Made by a program: the position numbers and the translations under genes. Below, piece after piece: positions 1-8,260 of a stretch of 48,838 nucleotides of DNA. How positions within the stretch are numbered: the stretch's first letter is position 1; each line of letters opens with the position of its first letter. The notes beneath the pieces are model-generated. The model saw only the letters and a program-made list of their open reading frames with translations. It searched no databases and had not been told where the DNA came from. Source of the DNA: Burkholderiales bacterium (GTDB taxonomy: Bacteria; Pseudomonadota; Gammaproteobacteria; Burkholderiales; Burkholderiaceae_C); NCBI GenBank assembly GCA_027484405.1, contig JAIXTA010000199.1, positions 1-48,838 on the forward strand, read 5' to 3'.

Positions 1-693
1 ATGGCGGCAACGATTCCCAATTGCCGGGCCTACGACCCGGCGACCGCAGGTGAGCTTGCAGTCATTCTGGACGATGCAATGCGGTCGATCCTTGAGCATC
101 AGCGCGATGAGTTCTTCTATCTCACAGTGACCAACGAGAACCTGCCGCAGCCGGATCTTCCTGCGGGCGCTGCCGAGGGGGTACTGCGCGGCATGTATCT
201 GGCATGGGGTGAGCCCGATGCACAGGTTCGGCTGCTCGGCAGCGGCGCCACCCTCGCACAGGCGCGCGAGGCGGCGATCCTGCTTGAAGCGCGCTTTGCG
301 GTACGCGCTGCCGTGTATTCGGTGACGAGCTGGTCACTGCTCGCACGTGACTGGATGCAACAGGAGCGCGCGCGCCGGCTCGGACATGCGGCCGACGAGG
401 CCTGGGTGGAGCGTCAATTGGGCGGAGCGGCTCCGGTGGTCGCGGCAGCCGACTATGTGCGGGCGGTGCCTGAGAGCATCCGCGCAGCGCTGCATGCGCC
501 CTACGTCGTGCTTGGCTGCGACGGCTTTGGTCGCAGCGACACGCGCGCGCGCCTGCGCGACTTCTTCGAGATTGATTCTGCGTGGATGGCGTACTCGGCG
601 TTGCATGCCCTTGGATGGGCGGGCGAGCGGCTTGCGGATGCAGCGCGCGTGCTCGGGCTTGATCGCGATCGTCCTGCACCCTGGACCATCTAG
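1..693 (+). CDS. aceE: AceE-type homodimeric 2-oxoacid dehydrogenase E1 subunit, C-terminal part (5' truncated by window)
   Basis: This is the last 230 residues of a thiamine-diphosphate E1 subunit of the AceE (homodimeric) type, which decarboxylates pyruvate or a near analogue and passes the acyl group to E2 lipoate. The fragment opens inside the protein at ATIPNCRAYDP, and FYYLT-like, SVTSWSLL and VLGCDGFGRSDTR blocks follow in the order typical of the AceE C-terminal domain. The gene begins upstream of the window, so the methionine at base 1 is not its start. The extreme C-terminus (GLDRDRPAPWTI) is unlike the E. coli enzyme. No aceF/lpd follows; the next gene is a threonine ammonia-lyase, which makes 2-oxobutyrate, so a 2-oxobutyrate-preferring E1 is an alternative to true pyruvate dehydrogenase. 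Confidence 0.85.
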   Translation: MAATIPNCRAYDPATAGELAVILDDAMRSILEHQRDEFFYLTVTNENLPQPDLPAGAAEGVLRGMYLAWGEPDAQVRLLGSGATLAQAREAAILLEARFAVRAAVYSVTSWSLLARDWMQQERARRLGHAADEAWVERQLGGAAPVVAAADYVRAVPESIRAALHAPYVVLGCDGFGRSDTRARLRDFFEIDSAWMAYSALHALGWAGERLADAARVLGLDRDRPAPWTI

Positions 694-994
694 CGCCCGG
701 CCCGCCATCGGCCGGGCAGTCGGTGCGTCCGCGGAGTTTGGTGAAGGCCTGTCGATCGGCCCTGGCAATGCGGCAATGCCATGTCGATGAGGAAGGCTTC
801 GCGCGGGATGCACCACTGCCCAGCCATGGCTGTGGGTACGGGCGCAGCCCGAGTCCGTACACTTCGACCCCAGCACGATAGTCATGGGTCTGCGCGGCGG
901 TGCCATCCGCACCCAGCCGAAGGTCTGCCATCAACCGCAAGACATTGCGCCCCACTGAACGTGCAAGGAACCCCCTGACAGAGAAAGTCCATCG
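694..994. other. 301-bp non-coding gap between E1 and threonine ammonia-lyase
   Basis: Apart from the hairpin at 695-717 I see no convincing gene, promoter or repeat. Short open frames here lack a ribosome binding site and any family resemblance. Confidence 0.5.
695..717 (+). terminator. GC hairpin just after the E1 stop codon
   Basis: An 8-bp perfect stem (gcccggcc/ggccgggc) with a 7-nt loop starts two bases after the stop codon. No T-run follows, so it may stabilise the 3' end or terminate weakly rather than act as a classic intrinsic terminator. Confidence 0.45.
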
Positions 995-2197
995 ATGGCC
1001 CTGACACTTGACGACATCCGTGCCGCGCAGACCCGCGTCTCGCCGCACGTGCTCAATACGCCCTTTGTGCCGTCGCGCACGCTGTCGGACATCTGCGGTT
1101 GCGAGGTCTTTCTCAAGTTCGAGAATCTGCAGTTCACCGCGAGCTTCAAGGAGCGCGGGGCGCTGAACAAGCTGGCACAGCTCGGTGCGGATGAGCGCAA
1201 GCGCGGGGTGCTTGCCGTCTCGGCGGGCAATCATGCGCAGGGCGTGGCCTACCACGCGCAGCGCATGGGCATTCCGGCCACCATCGTCATGCCCAAGTTC
1301 ACGCCAGCCGTGAAGGTCGAGCGCACGCGGGCCTTCGGCGCGAATGTCGTGCTGCATGGCGCCACCTTCGATGACGCTCGGGAGCATGGCATGCGTCTGG
1401 TGGCCGAGCAGGGATACGTGCTCGTTCACCCCTACGACGACCCTCAGGTCGCCGCGGGGCAGGGCACGATTGCCCTTGAAATGCTTGATGCCGAGCCGAG
1501 CCTGGATGCCATGGTGATTGCCGTGGGTGGGGGCGGCATGATCGCAGGCATGGCGGTGGCAGCCAAGGCGCTCAAGCCGGGCATCAGGATGTATGGGGTG
1601 CAGACCGAGCGATTCCCGGCCGTGTTCAACGCCAAGCGGGGCACCGCGCACGAGAGTGGCAGCGCCACCATCGCAGAGGGGATCGCGGTCAAGTCGCCGG
1701 GCGCGGATAACGTCAGCATCGTTAAAAGCCTCGTGGACGACTGTGTCCTCGTCTCCGAGGCTGACATTGAACGCAGCATCCTGATGTTGCTGGAGATCGA
1801 GAAGACAGTGGTCGAGGGCGCAGGCGCGGCCGGGCTGGCTGCGCTGCTCGCGCACCGCGAGATGTTCGCGGGTCAGAAGGTCGGCCTGGTGCTGTGCGGC
1901 GGCAATATCGATCCGCTGGTGCTTGCGGGCATCATCGAGCGCGGCATGGTGCGATCGGGGCGTCTGGCACGCATCACCGTGAGTGTGCGCGACGTGCCTG
2001 GCGCACTGGCGAGTCTTACGCGGGTTCTTGCAGACAACTCGGCCAACATCGAGGAAGTGCATCACCAGCGGGCGTTCACTGCGCTGTCTGCGCAGTACAC
2101 GGAAGTGGATGTCGTGGTGCAGACCCGCAACTCGGCGCACATCCAGGAATTGGTCAAGGCGCTGGTTGCCGAGGGGTTTGACGCGCGGGTGCACTGA
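995..2197 (+). CDS. ilvA: Threonine ammonia-lyase (short, ACT-domain type)
   Basis: This PLP enzyme deaminates L-threonine (and serine) to 2-oxobutyrate, feeding isoleucine synthesis or threonine catabolism. It has 400 residues, the length of the short forms rather than the ~510-residue E. coli IlvA. The Schiff-base lysine is K52 in TASFKERGA, and the glycine loop GGGGM near residue 178 holds the cofactor phosphate. The C-terminal ~70 residues (ITVSVRDVPGALASLTRVL) form a single ACT regulatory domain, as in catabolic/short deaminases. The start is the only methionine before the conserved N-terminus; only a weak GAGAAAG precedes it. It follows the AceE-type E1 on the same strand, which would suit disposal of its 2-oxobutyrate product. 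Confidence 0.93.
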   Translation: MALTLDDIRAAQTRVSPHVLNTPFVPSRTLSDICGCEVFLKFENLQFTASFKERGALNKLAQLGADERKRGVLAVSAGNHAQGVAYHAQRMGIPATIVMPKFTPAVKVERTRAFGANVVLHGATFDDAREHGMRLVAEQGYVLVHPYDDPQVAAGQGTIALEMLDAEPSLDAMVIAVGGGGMIAGMAVAAKALKPGIRMYGVQTERFPAVFNAKRGTAHESGSATIAEGIAVKSPGADNVSIVKSLVDDCVLVSEADIERSILMLLEIEKTVVEGAGAAGLAALLAHREMFAGQKVGLVLCGGNIDPLVLAGIIERGMVRSGRLARITVSVRDVPGALASLTRVLADNSANIEEVHHQRAFTALSAQYTEVDVVVQTRNSAHIQELVKALVAEGFDARVH

Positions 2198-2237
2198 TTC
2201 GGCAGCCTCCTTGCCAGCAGCTCGGCACCAATGAAAA

Positions 2238-2264
2238 CGGGCGACCCTCCGGTCGCCCGCGTCA
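2238..2264 (-). terminator. Intrinsic terminator between convergent ilvA and the CHI-like gene
   Basis: A perfect 9-bp stem (cgggcgacc/ggtcgcccg, 2238-2259) with a CTCC loop. Read on the minus strand it is followed by TTTTCATT, so it best serves the 2284-2856 gene; it may also stop ilvA transcripts. Confidence 0.75.
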
Positions 2265-2283
2265 CATTCAGTGCAGAAGATAC

Positions 2284-2856
2284 TTACTTCTTGCCGAGCA
2301 TCGCATCCTTGAGGTCGGGCTGAACCGGCTTGTTGCCCAACCAGATCTTCAACAGAGCCTCGTAGAACTCTTCGCCAGGAATGGCGGCTTGTTCCTTGCC
2401 CATGGAATTCACCACGGTTCCGCGCGAGGGGTTGTAGTCGACCATGATGACGTCGCCGGGCTTGCCGGTGGGGATTGTGGCGAACACCTGTCCGAACTGG
2501 ACGAGCTGGGTGCTCACCTTCTGCAGTTCTTCCGGGCTCAGGTTCTCGCGAACGCCCTTGAGAAACGCCTCGCCGAGGTCCTTGGATGAAATCTCGCGCA
2601 CCAGTGTCAGATGTACACGCTTCGCACCCTTCATGCTCAGGGCTTCGGCCGCGTTGCCGCTCTTCTTGGGCAGATACAAGCCACCGACATAGACCTTGAA
2701 TCCGAAGCGGCTGCGCACGCCAAGTCCGTTCAGGGTGAGTGATTGACCGGCCACGGTGACCTGATCAGGGATCTTCACGCCTTCAAGTTCGGCGCCGTGT
2801 GCGGTGGGTGTCAAAGAAGCCAGCGCGATGAGCGTGGCGGCAATCCATTTGTTCAT
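2284..2856 (-). CDS. Exported chalcone isomerase-like protein (copy 1)
   Basis: A 190-residue protein with a signal peptide (MNKWIAATLIALASLTPTAHG, cleavage near AHG-AE) and a chalcone-isomerase-like fold (Chalcone_3 type). Family marks are GLGVRSRFGFKVYVGGLYLP, the KRVHL strand, FLKGVRENLS and the C-terminal EEFYEALLKIWLGNKPVQ. Bacterial members are not known to cyclise chalcones; the plant relatives that bind fatty acids make lipid binding in the periplasm a reasonable guess, but the function is unknown. It lies on the same strand as a diverged second copy and fabI, each separated by its own terminator or gap. The start has an AGGAGAG ribosome site upstream. Confidence 0.85.
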   Translation of the reverse strand: MNKWIAATLIALASLTPTAHGAELEGVKIPDQVTVAGQSLTLNGLGVRSRFGFKVYVGGLYLPKKSGNAAEALSMKGAKRVHLTLVREISSKDLGEAFLKGVRENLSPEELQKVSTQLVQFGQVFATIPTGKPGDVIMVDYNPSRGTVVNSMGKEQAAIPGEEFYEALLKIWLGNKPVQPDLKDAMLGKK

Positions 2857-2981
2857 CAGTCTCTCCTCAGAGCATCAGGGGCGAGGGGAGCTTATCGGTC
2901 GCTGTCGCCCGGACCTGGGCGAAAAGAGGGGGAAAGCATCCCCTGTTTCTGGCATCGCTTCGGACGCAGGCGCGCCCAAAG

Positions 2982-3010
2982 AAATCAGGGCGCCTATGGC
3001 GCCCTGATTT
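2982..3010 (-). terminator. Intrinsic terminator of CHI-like copy 2
   Basis: A perfect 13-bp stem (aaatcagggcgcc and its complement) with a 3-nt loop, 25 bases downstream of the copy 2 stop codon. On the minus strand it runs into ATTTCTTT. It separates the two tandem CHI-like genes into independent transcripts. Confidence 0.85.
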
Positions 3011-3034
3011 GCGTGCAACGCCGAGTTGCGGCGG

Positions 3035-3670
3035 TCAGTTCCGTTCAGCCGGCTGCTGCGGAGCGGCGGCGGCGGGCGCCGCCTGGCCGGGACGCACGCC
3101 AAGGAGCAGATCCTTCAGGTCGGCCTGCACAGGCTTCTCGCCCAGCCAGATGCGCAGCAGGGCCGAGTTGAATTCGTCGCCGGCCACATCGCCCACCTGC
3201 TTGCCGTTGATGATGAGGTTCATGCCCTTGCCCGGCAGCAGGTCAAGCACGATGGTGTCGCCGGCCTTCAGCGCGGGAATGGAACCGAAGAACTGGCCGA
3301 ACTGCACCAGCTGGACGCCCAGGCGCTGAATCTCGGCAGGCGGGACGTTGTCCCGGATGCCTTTCAGAAAGGCATTGCCAAGCTCGGTGTTGTTGATTTC
3401 ACGACGCAGCGTGAGGTGAACCCGCTTGGCGCCCGGCATGGTGATGGCCTCGCGCGCGTTGCTGGTCTTCTTGGGCAGGTACAGACCAATGACGTAGACC
3501 CGGAACCCGAACCGGCTGCGCATGCCCATGCCATTCAGGGTGGCGCTTTGGCCGCCCACGCTGGTGGTGTTGGGCAGCGAAACCTTGTCGATTTCGGTCG
3601 TCTGGGCCAGCGCGGGTTGACTCGCCAAGGTGGCCAGTGCGAGCGCGGCCACCGCAAAAAAGCGCTTCAT
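3035..3670 (-). CDS. Exported chalcone isomerase-like protein (copy 2)
   Basis: A 211-residue paralogue of the neighbouring 2284-2856 gene. The start at 3670 (MKRFFAVAALALATLASQ) gives a clean signal peptide ending at LAQ and has AGGAG eight bases upstream; an in-frame ATG two codons earlier sits almost on that AGGAG and is less likely. The core repeats the copy 1 signatures: GMGMRSRFGFRVYVIGLYLP, KRVHLTLRREI, FLKGIRDNVPPAEI and ALLRIWLGEKPVQADL. It ends in an alanine/proline-rich tail (PGQAAPAAAAPQQPAERN) that copy 1 lacks. Its role is unknown; a periplasmic lipid-binding role is inference from the fold and from fabI next door. Confidence 0.85.
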   Translation of the reverse strand: MKRFFAVAALALATLASQPALAQTTEIDKVSLPNTTSVGGQSATLNGMGMRSRFGFRVYVIGLYLPKKTSNAREAITMPGAKRVHLTLRREINNTELGNAFLKGIRDNVPPAEIQRLGVQLVQFGQFFGSIPALKAGDTIVLDLLPGKGMNLIINGKQVGDVAGDEFNSALLRIWLGEKPVQADLKDLLLGVRPGQAAPAAAAPQQPAERN

Positions 3671-3805
3671 GAACATGTCTCCTGATCCGTTTTTGTGAAC
3701 ATCGTCCGTCAGCAATGTGCTCGGATGACTCCCGCGCAGACAGACGGCCGAAATGTTAGTTCCCGCTCACTCGCCGTGAAGCCCCCGCGTTGCAGCTGAA
3801 CGTCG

Positions 3806-4588
3806 TTATTCGCTCATGCCTGGGGTGACCGTGGAGAAGCCCGCATCCACATAGGTGATTTCACCGGTGACCGCACTGGCCAGATCGGACAGCAGGAAGG
3901 CCGCCACATTGCCCACTTCGTCGATGGTCACGTTGCGGCGCAGCGGAGCGTGCGCCTGGACGAAATGCAGGATCTTGGAGAAGTCCTTGATGCCGGAGGC
4001 GGCCAGGGTCTTGATCGGGCCGGCAGAGATGCCATTGACGCGCACACCCTTGGGGCCGAGCGCGCTGGCGAGGTAGCGCACGCTGGCTTCCAGGGAGGCC
4101 TTGGCCAGACCCATCGTGTTGTAGTTGGGCACCACCGACACCGCCCCGAGGTAGCTCAGCGTGAGCAGGGCAGCGCGGTCATTGAGCATGGGTGCGGCGG
4201 CCTTCGCCATGGCCGGAAAGCTGTAGGCCGAGATGTCGTGCGCAATGCGGAATCCCTCGCGCGAGATGCCGTCGAGAAAGTCGCCGGCAATCGCCTCGCG
4301 CGGCGCAAAGCCGATGGCATGCACTAAGCCGTCAAAGGTGGGCCATGTGGCCGACAGATCCTTGAACACACGCTCGATCTGCTCATCGCTGCCCACGTCG
4401 CAGTCGAACACGAGTTCAGAGCCGAACTCGCGTGCGAATTCGGTGATGCGGTCCTTGAATCGGTCACCCACGTATGTGAAGGCCAGTTCTGCGCCTTCGC
4501 GCTTGCAGGCGGTCGCAATGCCATAGGCAATCGAACGGTTGGACAGCAGACCGGTGATCAGAAGGCGCTTGCCGGCGAGAAAGCCCAT
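3806..4588 (-). CDS. fabI: Enoyl-[acyl-carrier-protein] reductase (NADH) FabI
   Basis: This cytoplasmic enzyme reduces trans-2-enoyl-ACP in the last step of each fatty-acid elongation cycle. The 260-residue protein is a short-chain dehydrogenase variant beginning [18 protein letters not shown], the usual FabI start, so position 4588 is preferred over an ATG 11 codons upstream. Y146, Y156 and K163 ([11 protein letters not shown]) match the E. coli catalytic numbering exactly. G93 in AIGFAP is the residue whose change gives triclosan resistance in E. coli, so this looks like the sensitive type. The ribosome site is weak (GGAATG). It is transcribed divergently from the ABC transporter genes. Confidence 0.97.
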   Translation of the reverse strand: MGFLAGKRLLITGLLSNRSIAYGIATACKREGAELAFTYVGDRFKDRITEFAREFGSELVFDCDVGSDEQIERVFKDLSATWPTFDGLVHAIGFAPREAIAGDFLDGISREGFRIAHDISAYSFPAMAKAAAPMLNDRAALLTLSYLGAVSVVPNYNTMGLAKASLEASVRYLASALGPKGVRVNGISAGPIKTLAASGIKDFSKILHFVQAHAPLRRNVTIDEVGNVAAFLLSDLASAVTGEITYVDAGFSTVTPGMSE

Positions 4589-4785
4589 GGATGTGCATTC
4601 CGGGAGTTGAGATTGGCGCAAATGCTACTGCGACATCACCGAGCGCACGGGAAAACCCTGATCGTTACGGATCCTGCATCTATCATCCGCGCTTTGCCGT
4701 CAGGCCCGGGCCGCGGCGCGCCGATCAGGCGTGTGCCCGCCCAGTGTCCACAAGACCCGCGGGCCGGCGCTGGAGGGGATCACAG

Positions 4786-7095
4786 ATGAAGTTCCATCGC
4801 GCCGGGCATCGTGCCCGGCCCTTGACGCGCGCACCGTCTGTATGGGCGGTTGTGCTGGCCCTGGGGCTGGTGCTCGGTCTGAGCGCCTGTGGCGAGGTGC
4901 CCAACAGCCCGCATCCGCGAGGCGCAGAGCGCGAGAACACGCTGTTCTCCAGTTTCCAGGAGCGCTCGCCGAAGTACCTGGACCCGGTGTCGTCCTATGC
5001 GAACAACGAGACGCCCGTGACCTATCAGGTCTACGAGCCGCTTTATGGATATCACTATCTGAAGCGCCCGTACGAGCTGGTGCCCAAGGGGGCCTCGCGG
5101 GTTGTGGCGGTGCCGCGGTATTTCGACAAGGACGGCAAGGAGCTGGCGGCCGACGCGCCGGGCGAGCAGATTGCCGAGAGCGTGTACGACATTCCGATCC
5201 GGCGCGGCATGCGCTATGCCCCGCATCCGGCCTTCGCGAAGGACGCCCAGGGCAACTACCTCTATCACAAGCTGACCGCAGCAGACGTGCGCGGCAAGCG
5301 CAGCCCCTTCGACTGGCCCCAGACCGGCACACGCGAGGTCACGGCCGAAGACTATGTCTACACGGTCAAGCGCAATGCCACGACGCGCACCCTGGCGGTG
5401 ATCTCGTCGGTGTTTGCTGAATACATCGTCGGCCTGAAGGACTACATGGAACTGATCCAGGCCGAGGACAAGAAGCTGCTCAGCGGCACCGACCCCTCCA
5501 GCCTGGACAAGCCCTTCCTGGACTTCCGCAAATACCCGCTGGCGGGCGCCAGCGCGCCCGACCCCTACACCCTGCGCCTGCGCATCAAGGGCAAGTATCC
5601 GCAGATGAAGTACTGGATGGCGATGACCTTCTTCGCCCCCACACCCTGGGAGGCAGACTACTTCTACAGCCAGCCTGGCATGGCCTTCAACGGCCTGTCG
5701 ATGAATACCTGGCCGGTGGGCAGCGGCCCCTACATGATGGCCGACTACGTGCGCGACCGGCACCATATCCTCAAGCGCAATCCCAACTACCGCACCGACG
5801 ATCTCTACCCCTGCGAGGGCGAGACGAGCGACAAGGCGGCCGGATTCCTGAAGGACTGCGGCAAGCCCATGCCCTTCATCGACACTCTGGTGTTCCGGCA
5901 GGACAAGGAGAAAGTGCCGATGAAAGCCAAGTTCCGGGCGGGCTTTCTCGATGTGCCGGAGATCGAACGCACCGAATATGGGGTGGAATTCAGCATCGAT
6001 GCCGATGACGATCCGAAGGTGGCTGCCGAGTTCAAGGAACGCGGCATGCAGTTCCCCAAGTTTCTCGACCCGTCCATCTGGTACACAGGCTTCAACATGC
6101 TCGACCCCGTGGTGGGTTGGGGCAGCACGCCCGAGCAGCAGGCCAAGAACCGCAAGCTGCGCCAGGCCATCTCGATCGCCATCGACTTCGACGAGTGGAA
6201 CACCATCTTCCCCACCAAGGGCGGGGTGGCCGGCATGGGCCCCATGCCACCGGGTGTCTTCGGTTCGCGCTACGGCACCGCTGAAGGCGTGAACCCGGTC
6301 ACGCACGTCTGGAAGGATGGCCGCTACGTGCGCCGTCCCATCGAGGATGCCAAGCGCCTGCTGGCCGAGGCGGGCTATCCGGACGGCCGGGATGCAAAGA
6401 CCGGCAAGCCGCTGGTCATCAACTACGACTTCCAGCGCGCACTGACCCCCGAGTTCCGCGCCGAGGTGGACTGGATGGCCAAGCAGTTTGCCAAGCTCAA
6501 CATCCAGCTTGAGGTCCGCGCCACCGACTTCAACCAGTACCAGGACAAGAAGCGCAAGGGCGCCTTGCAGTTCTATTTCGGGGGGTGGCTGGCGGACTAC
6601 CCGGATGCCGAGAACTTCCTGTTCCTGCTCTACGGCCCGAACTCGAGCGCCAAGTTCGACGGCGAGAACATCTCCAACTACGACAACCCGGAATACAACA
6701 AGCGCTTCGAGCGCTTGAAGCTGCTCGACGACGGGCCGGAAAAGCAGAAGCTCATCGACGAGCTGGAGGCGATTGCCCGCGAAGACGCGGTGTGGAGCTT
6801 CGGCTACTACCCCTATGCCGGCGGGGCCTTCCACCAGTGGGTGGGCAACGGCAAGCCCGCCACCATGATCCGCGACATGGCCAAGCACTACACCATCGAC
6901 GCGGCCGTCCGTGCCGAGAAGGTGCGCGAGTGGAACCAGCCGGTGCGCTGGCCGCTGGCGCTGATGCTGCTGATCCTGGCCCTGGCCACCGTGCCTGCCA
7001 TCCGCATGATCCGCCGCCGCGAAGCGGCCCGGGGCCTGAGCGCCACCACGCGCGAACCTGCTGCGGTGCACGCCAACACCCAAGGCGCGGAGTGA
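4786..7095 (+). CDS. Oligopeptide-type ABC transporter substrate-binding lipoprotein (SBP family 5) with C-terminal anchor
   Basis: This 769-residue protein captures substrate in the periplasm for the importer encoded just downstream. The start at 4786 has GGAGGGG ahead of it and gives a signal peptide ending in the lipobox LGLSAC, so cysteine should be lipidated. The body is an SBP_bac_5 (DppA/OppA) fold: LDPVSSYANNETP near the N-terminus, NPNYRTDDLYP mid-protein, and FYFGGWLADYPDAENFL towards the C-terminus. It is longer than usual (about 530) because of inserts. A second membrane segment (PLALMLLILALATVP, near residue 725) and RMIRRR follow the folded domain, which is unusual for a lipidated binding protein. 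The permease ATG lies four bases after the stop. Substrate: peptides by family; not determinable here. Confidence 0.88.
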   Translation: MKFHRAGHRARPLTRAPSVWAVVLALGLVLGLSACGEVPNSPHPRGAERENTLFSSFQERSPKYLDPVSSYANNETPVTYQVYEPLYGYHYLKRPYELVPKGASRVVAVPRYFDKDGKELAADAPGEQIAESVYDIPIRRGMRYAPHPAFAKDAQGNYLYHKLTAADVRGKRSPFDWPQTGTREVTAEDYVYTVKRNATTRTLAVISSVFAEYIVGLKDYMELIQAEDKKLLSGTDPSSLDKPFLDFRKYPLAGASAPDPYTLRLRIKGKYPQMKYWMAMTFFAPTPWEADYFYSQPGMAFNGLSMNTWPVGSGPYMMADYVRDRHHILKRNPNYRTDDLYPCEGETSDKAAGFLKDCGKPMPFIDTLVFRQDKEKVPMKAKFRAGFLDVPEIERTEYGVEFSIDADDDPKVAAEFKERGMQFPKFLDPSIWYTGFNMLDPVVGWGSTPEQQAKNRKLRQAISIAIDFDEWNTIFPTKGGVAGMGPMPPGVFGSRYGTAEGVNPVTHVWKDGRYVRRPIEDAKRLLAEAGYPDGRDAKTGKPLVINYDFQRALTPEFRAEVDWMAKQFAKLNIQLEVRATDFNQYQDKKRKGALQFYFGGWLADYPDAENFLFLLYGPNSSAKFDGENISNYDNPEYNKRFERLKLLDDGPEKQKLIDELEAIAREDAVWSFGYYPYAGGAFHQWVGNGKPATMIRDMAKHYTIDAAVRAEKVREWNQPVRWPLALMLLILALATVPAIRMIRRREAARGLSATTREPAAVHANTQGAE

Positions 7096-7099
7096 ACCG

Positions 7100-8083
7100 A
7101 TGCTGAACTACATCATTCGACGCGCGCTCTACGGCATCCTCGTGCTGCTGGGCGTGAACATCTTCACCTTCGTGCTGTTCTTCACGGTCAACACGCCCGA
7201 TGACATGGCGCGCCTGAACATCGGTGGCAAGCGCGTGAGCGCCGACCAGATCCAGAAGTGGAAGGCCGAGCGCGGCTACGACAAGCCGATGTACTTCAAC
7301 ACGGCAGCCACCGGCAGCAGCAAGGTCACCGAGACCATCTTCTGGGAGCGTTCGGTGGGTCTGCTGGCGCTGGACTTTGGCCGAGCGGACGGCGAAGCCG
7401 GGGGTGATATTGGCCACGAGATCGCAACGCGCATGAAGGCCTCGCTCGCACTCGCCGTGCCCACCTTCATTCTGACCGTGATGGCCACCGTGGGCCTGGG
7501 TCTGCTGCTGGTGTTCTTCAGAAACACGCCGATCGACTTCTGGGGCGTGGTGCTCTGCGTGTTCCTGCTGTCGATATCGAGCCTGTTCTACATCATCGTC
7601 GGGCAGTTCATGTTCTCGAAGATCATGCGCCTGTTCCCGATCTCGGGCTTTGCCGGCGGGTTGGACGTGGTGAAGTTCCTCTTCCTGCCGGTGGCGCTCT
7701 CATTGCTGGCGCGCCTGGGTGGCGATGCGCGCCTGTCGCGCGCCATGTTCCTGGAGGAGATCGGCAAGGACTATGTGCGCACCGCGCGGGCCAAGGGCCT
7801 GTCCGAGCGTCTGGTGCTGCTGCGTCACGTGCTGCGCAACGCGCTGATTCCGATCATCACCAGCGCCGGCAGCTACCTGCCCTACATCTTCATGGGCAGC
7901 CTTGTCTTTGAAAGCTTCTTCGGCATTCCCGGCCTGGGCAGCTACGTGATCGACGCCATCGGCGGGCAGGACTTTGCCATCGTGCGCTCCATGGTCTTCG
8001 TGGGCAGCCTGATCTACATCGTCAGCTACATGCTGATCGACATCCTGTACACGGTGGTGGACCCCCGTGTGCGTCTTGCTTGA
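7100..8083 (+). CDS. ABC transporter permease, DppB/OppB type
   Basis: An inner-membrane permease of 327 residues forming half of the import channel. It begins MLNYIIRRALYGILVLLGVN, the classic DppB-like first helix, and carries six predicted helices. The EAA coupling loop is seen as DYVRTARAKGLSERLVLLR, followed by HVLRNALIPI and the conserved ending VDILYTVVDPRVRLA. GGAG overlapping the preceding gene's stop provides its ribosome site, so it is probably translated together with the binding protein. The following permease gene begins 177 bp later, an unusual gap inside such an operon. Confidence 0.92.
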   Translation: MLNYIIRRALYGILVLLGVNIFTFVLFFTVNTPDDMARLNIGGKRVSADQIQKWKAERGYDKPMYFNTAATGSSKVTETIFWERSVGLLALDFGRADGEAGGDIGHEIATRMKASLALAVPTFILTVMATVGLGLLLVFFRNTPIDFWGVVLCVFLLSISSLFYIIVGQFMFSKIMRLFPISGFAGGLDVVKFLFLPVALSLLARLGGDARLSRAMFLEEIGKDYVRTARAKGLSERLVLLRHVLRNALIPIITSAGSYLPYIFMGSLVFESFFGIPGLGSYVIDAIGGQDFAIVRSMVFVGSLIYIVSYMLIDILYTVVDPRVRLA

Positions 8084-8260
8084 TTGGCCGAAAATGACGC
8101 AATACCAAATTCGCAGTCTGGCTCCATCCGCATGCTTTGAGCGGATTTCGGCATATTCTGGTCATCTGAGAAATCTGGCCGAAAAAGATAGAAATGGCTC
8201 CTGGAGCGGCTCTTCGGGCAGATTTTCCTGCAGCAAAGCCACCGCCGGAGGCTGCTGATC
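8084..8260. other. 177-bp spacer interrupting the ABC importer operon
   Basis: Between the two permease genes, where adjacent genes normally touch, lies non-coding DNA that is more AT-rich than its flanks. It carries TGGCCGAAAA twice in direct orientation (8085-8094 and 8176-8185) and an inverted TTTCGGC between them. It ends with GGAGG, the ribosome site of the next permease. A degenerate insertion footprint or an intra-operon regulatory segment are both possible. Confidence 0.45.

Noticed and set aside
781-978. Small open frame (65 codons) before ilvA
   Set aside because: No ribosome site, atypical composition and no resemblance to a family.
122-2194. 690-codon open frame on the minus strand opposite the E1 and threonine ammonia-lyase genes
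   Set aside because: Antisense shadow of two well-supported genes in GC-rich DNA; His/Arg-rich composition, no ribosome site, no family resemblance.
4780-7083. Long minus-strand open frame (767 codons) opposite the binding-protein gene
   Set aside because: Shadow of the SBP gene; Val/His/Gly-biased translation and no recognisable domain.
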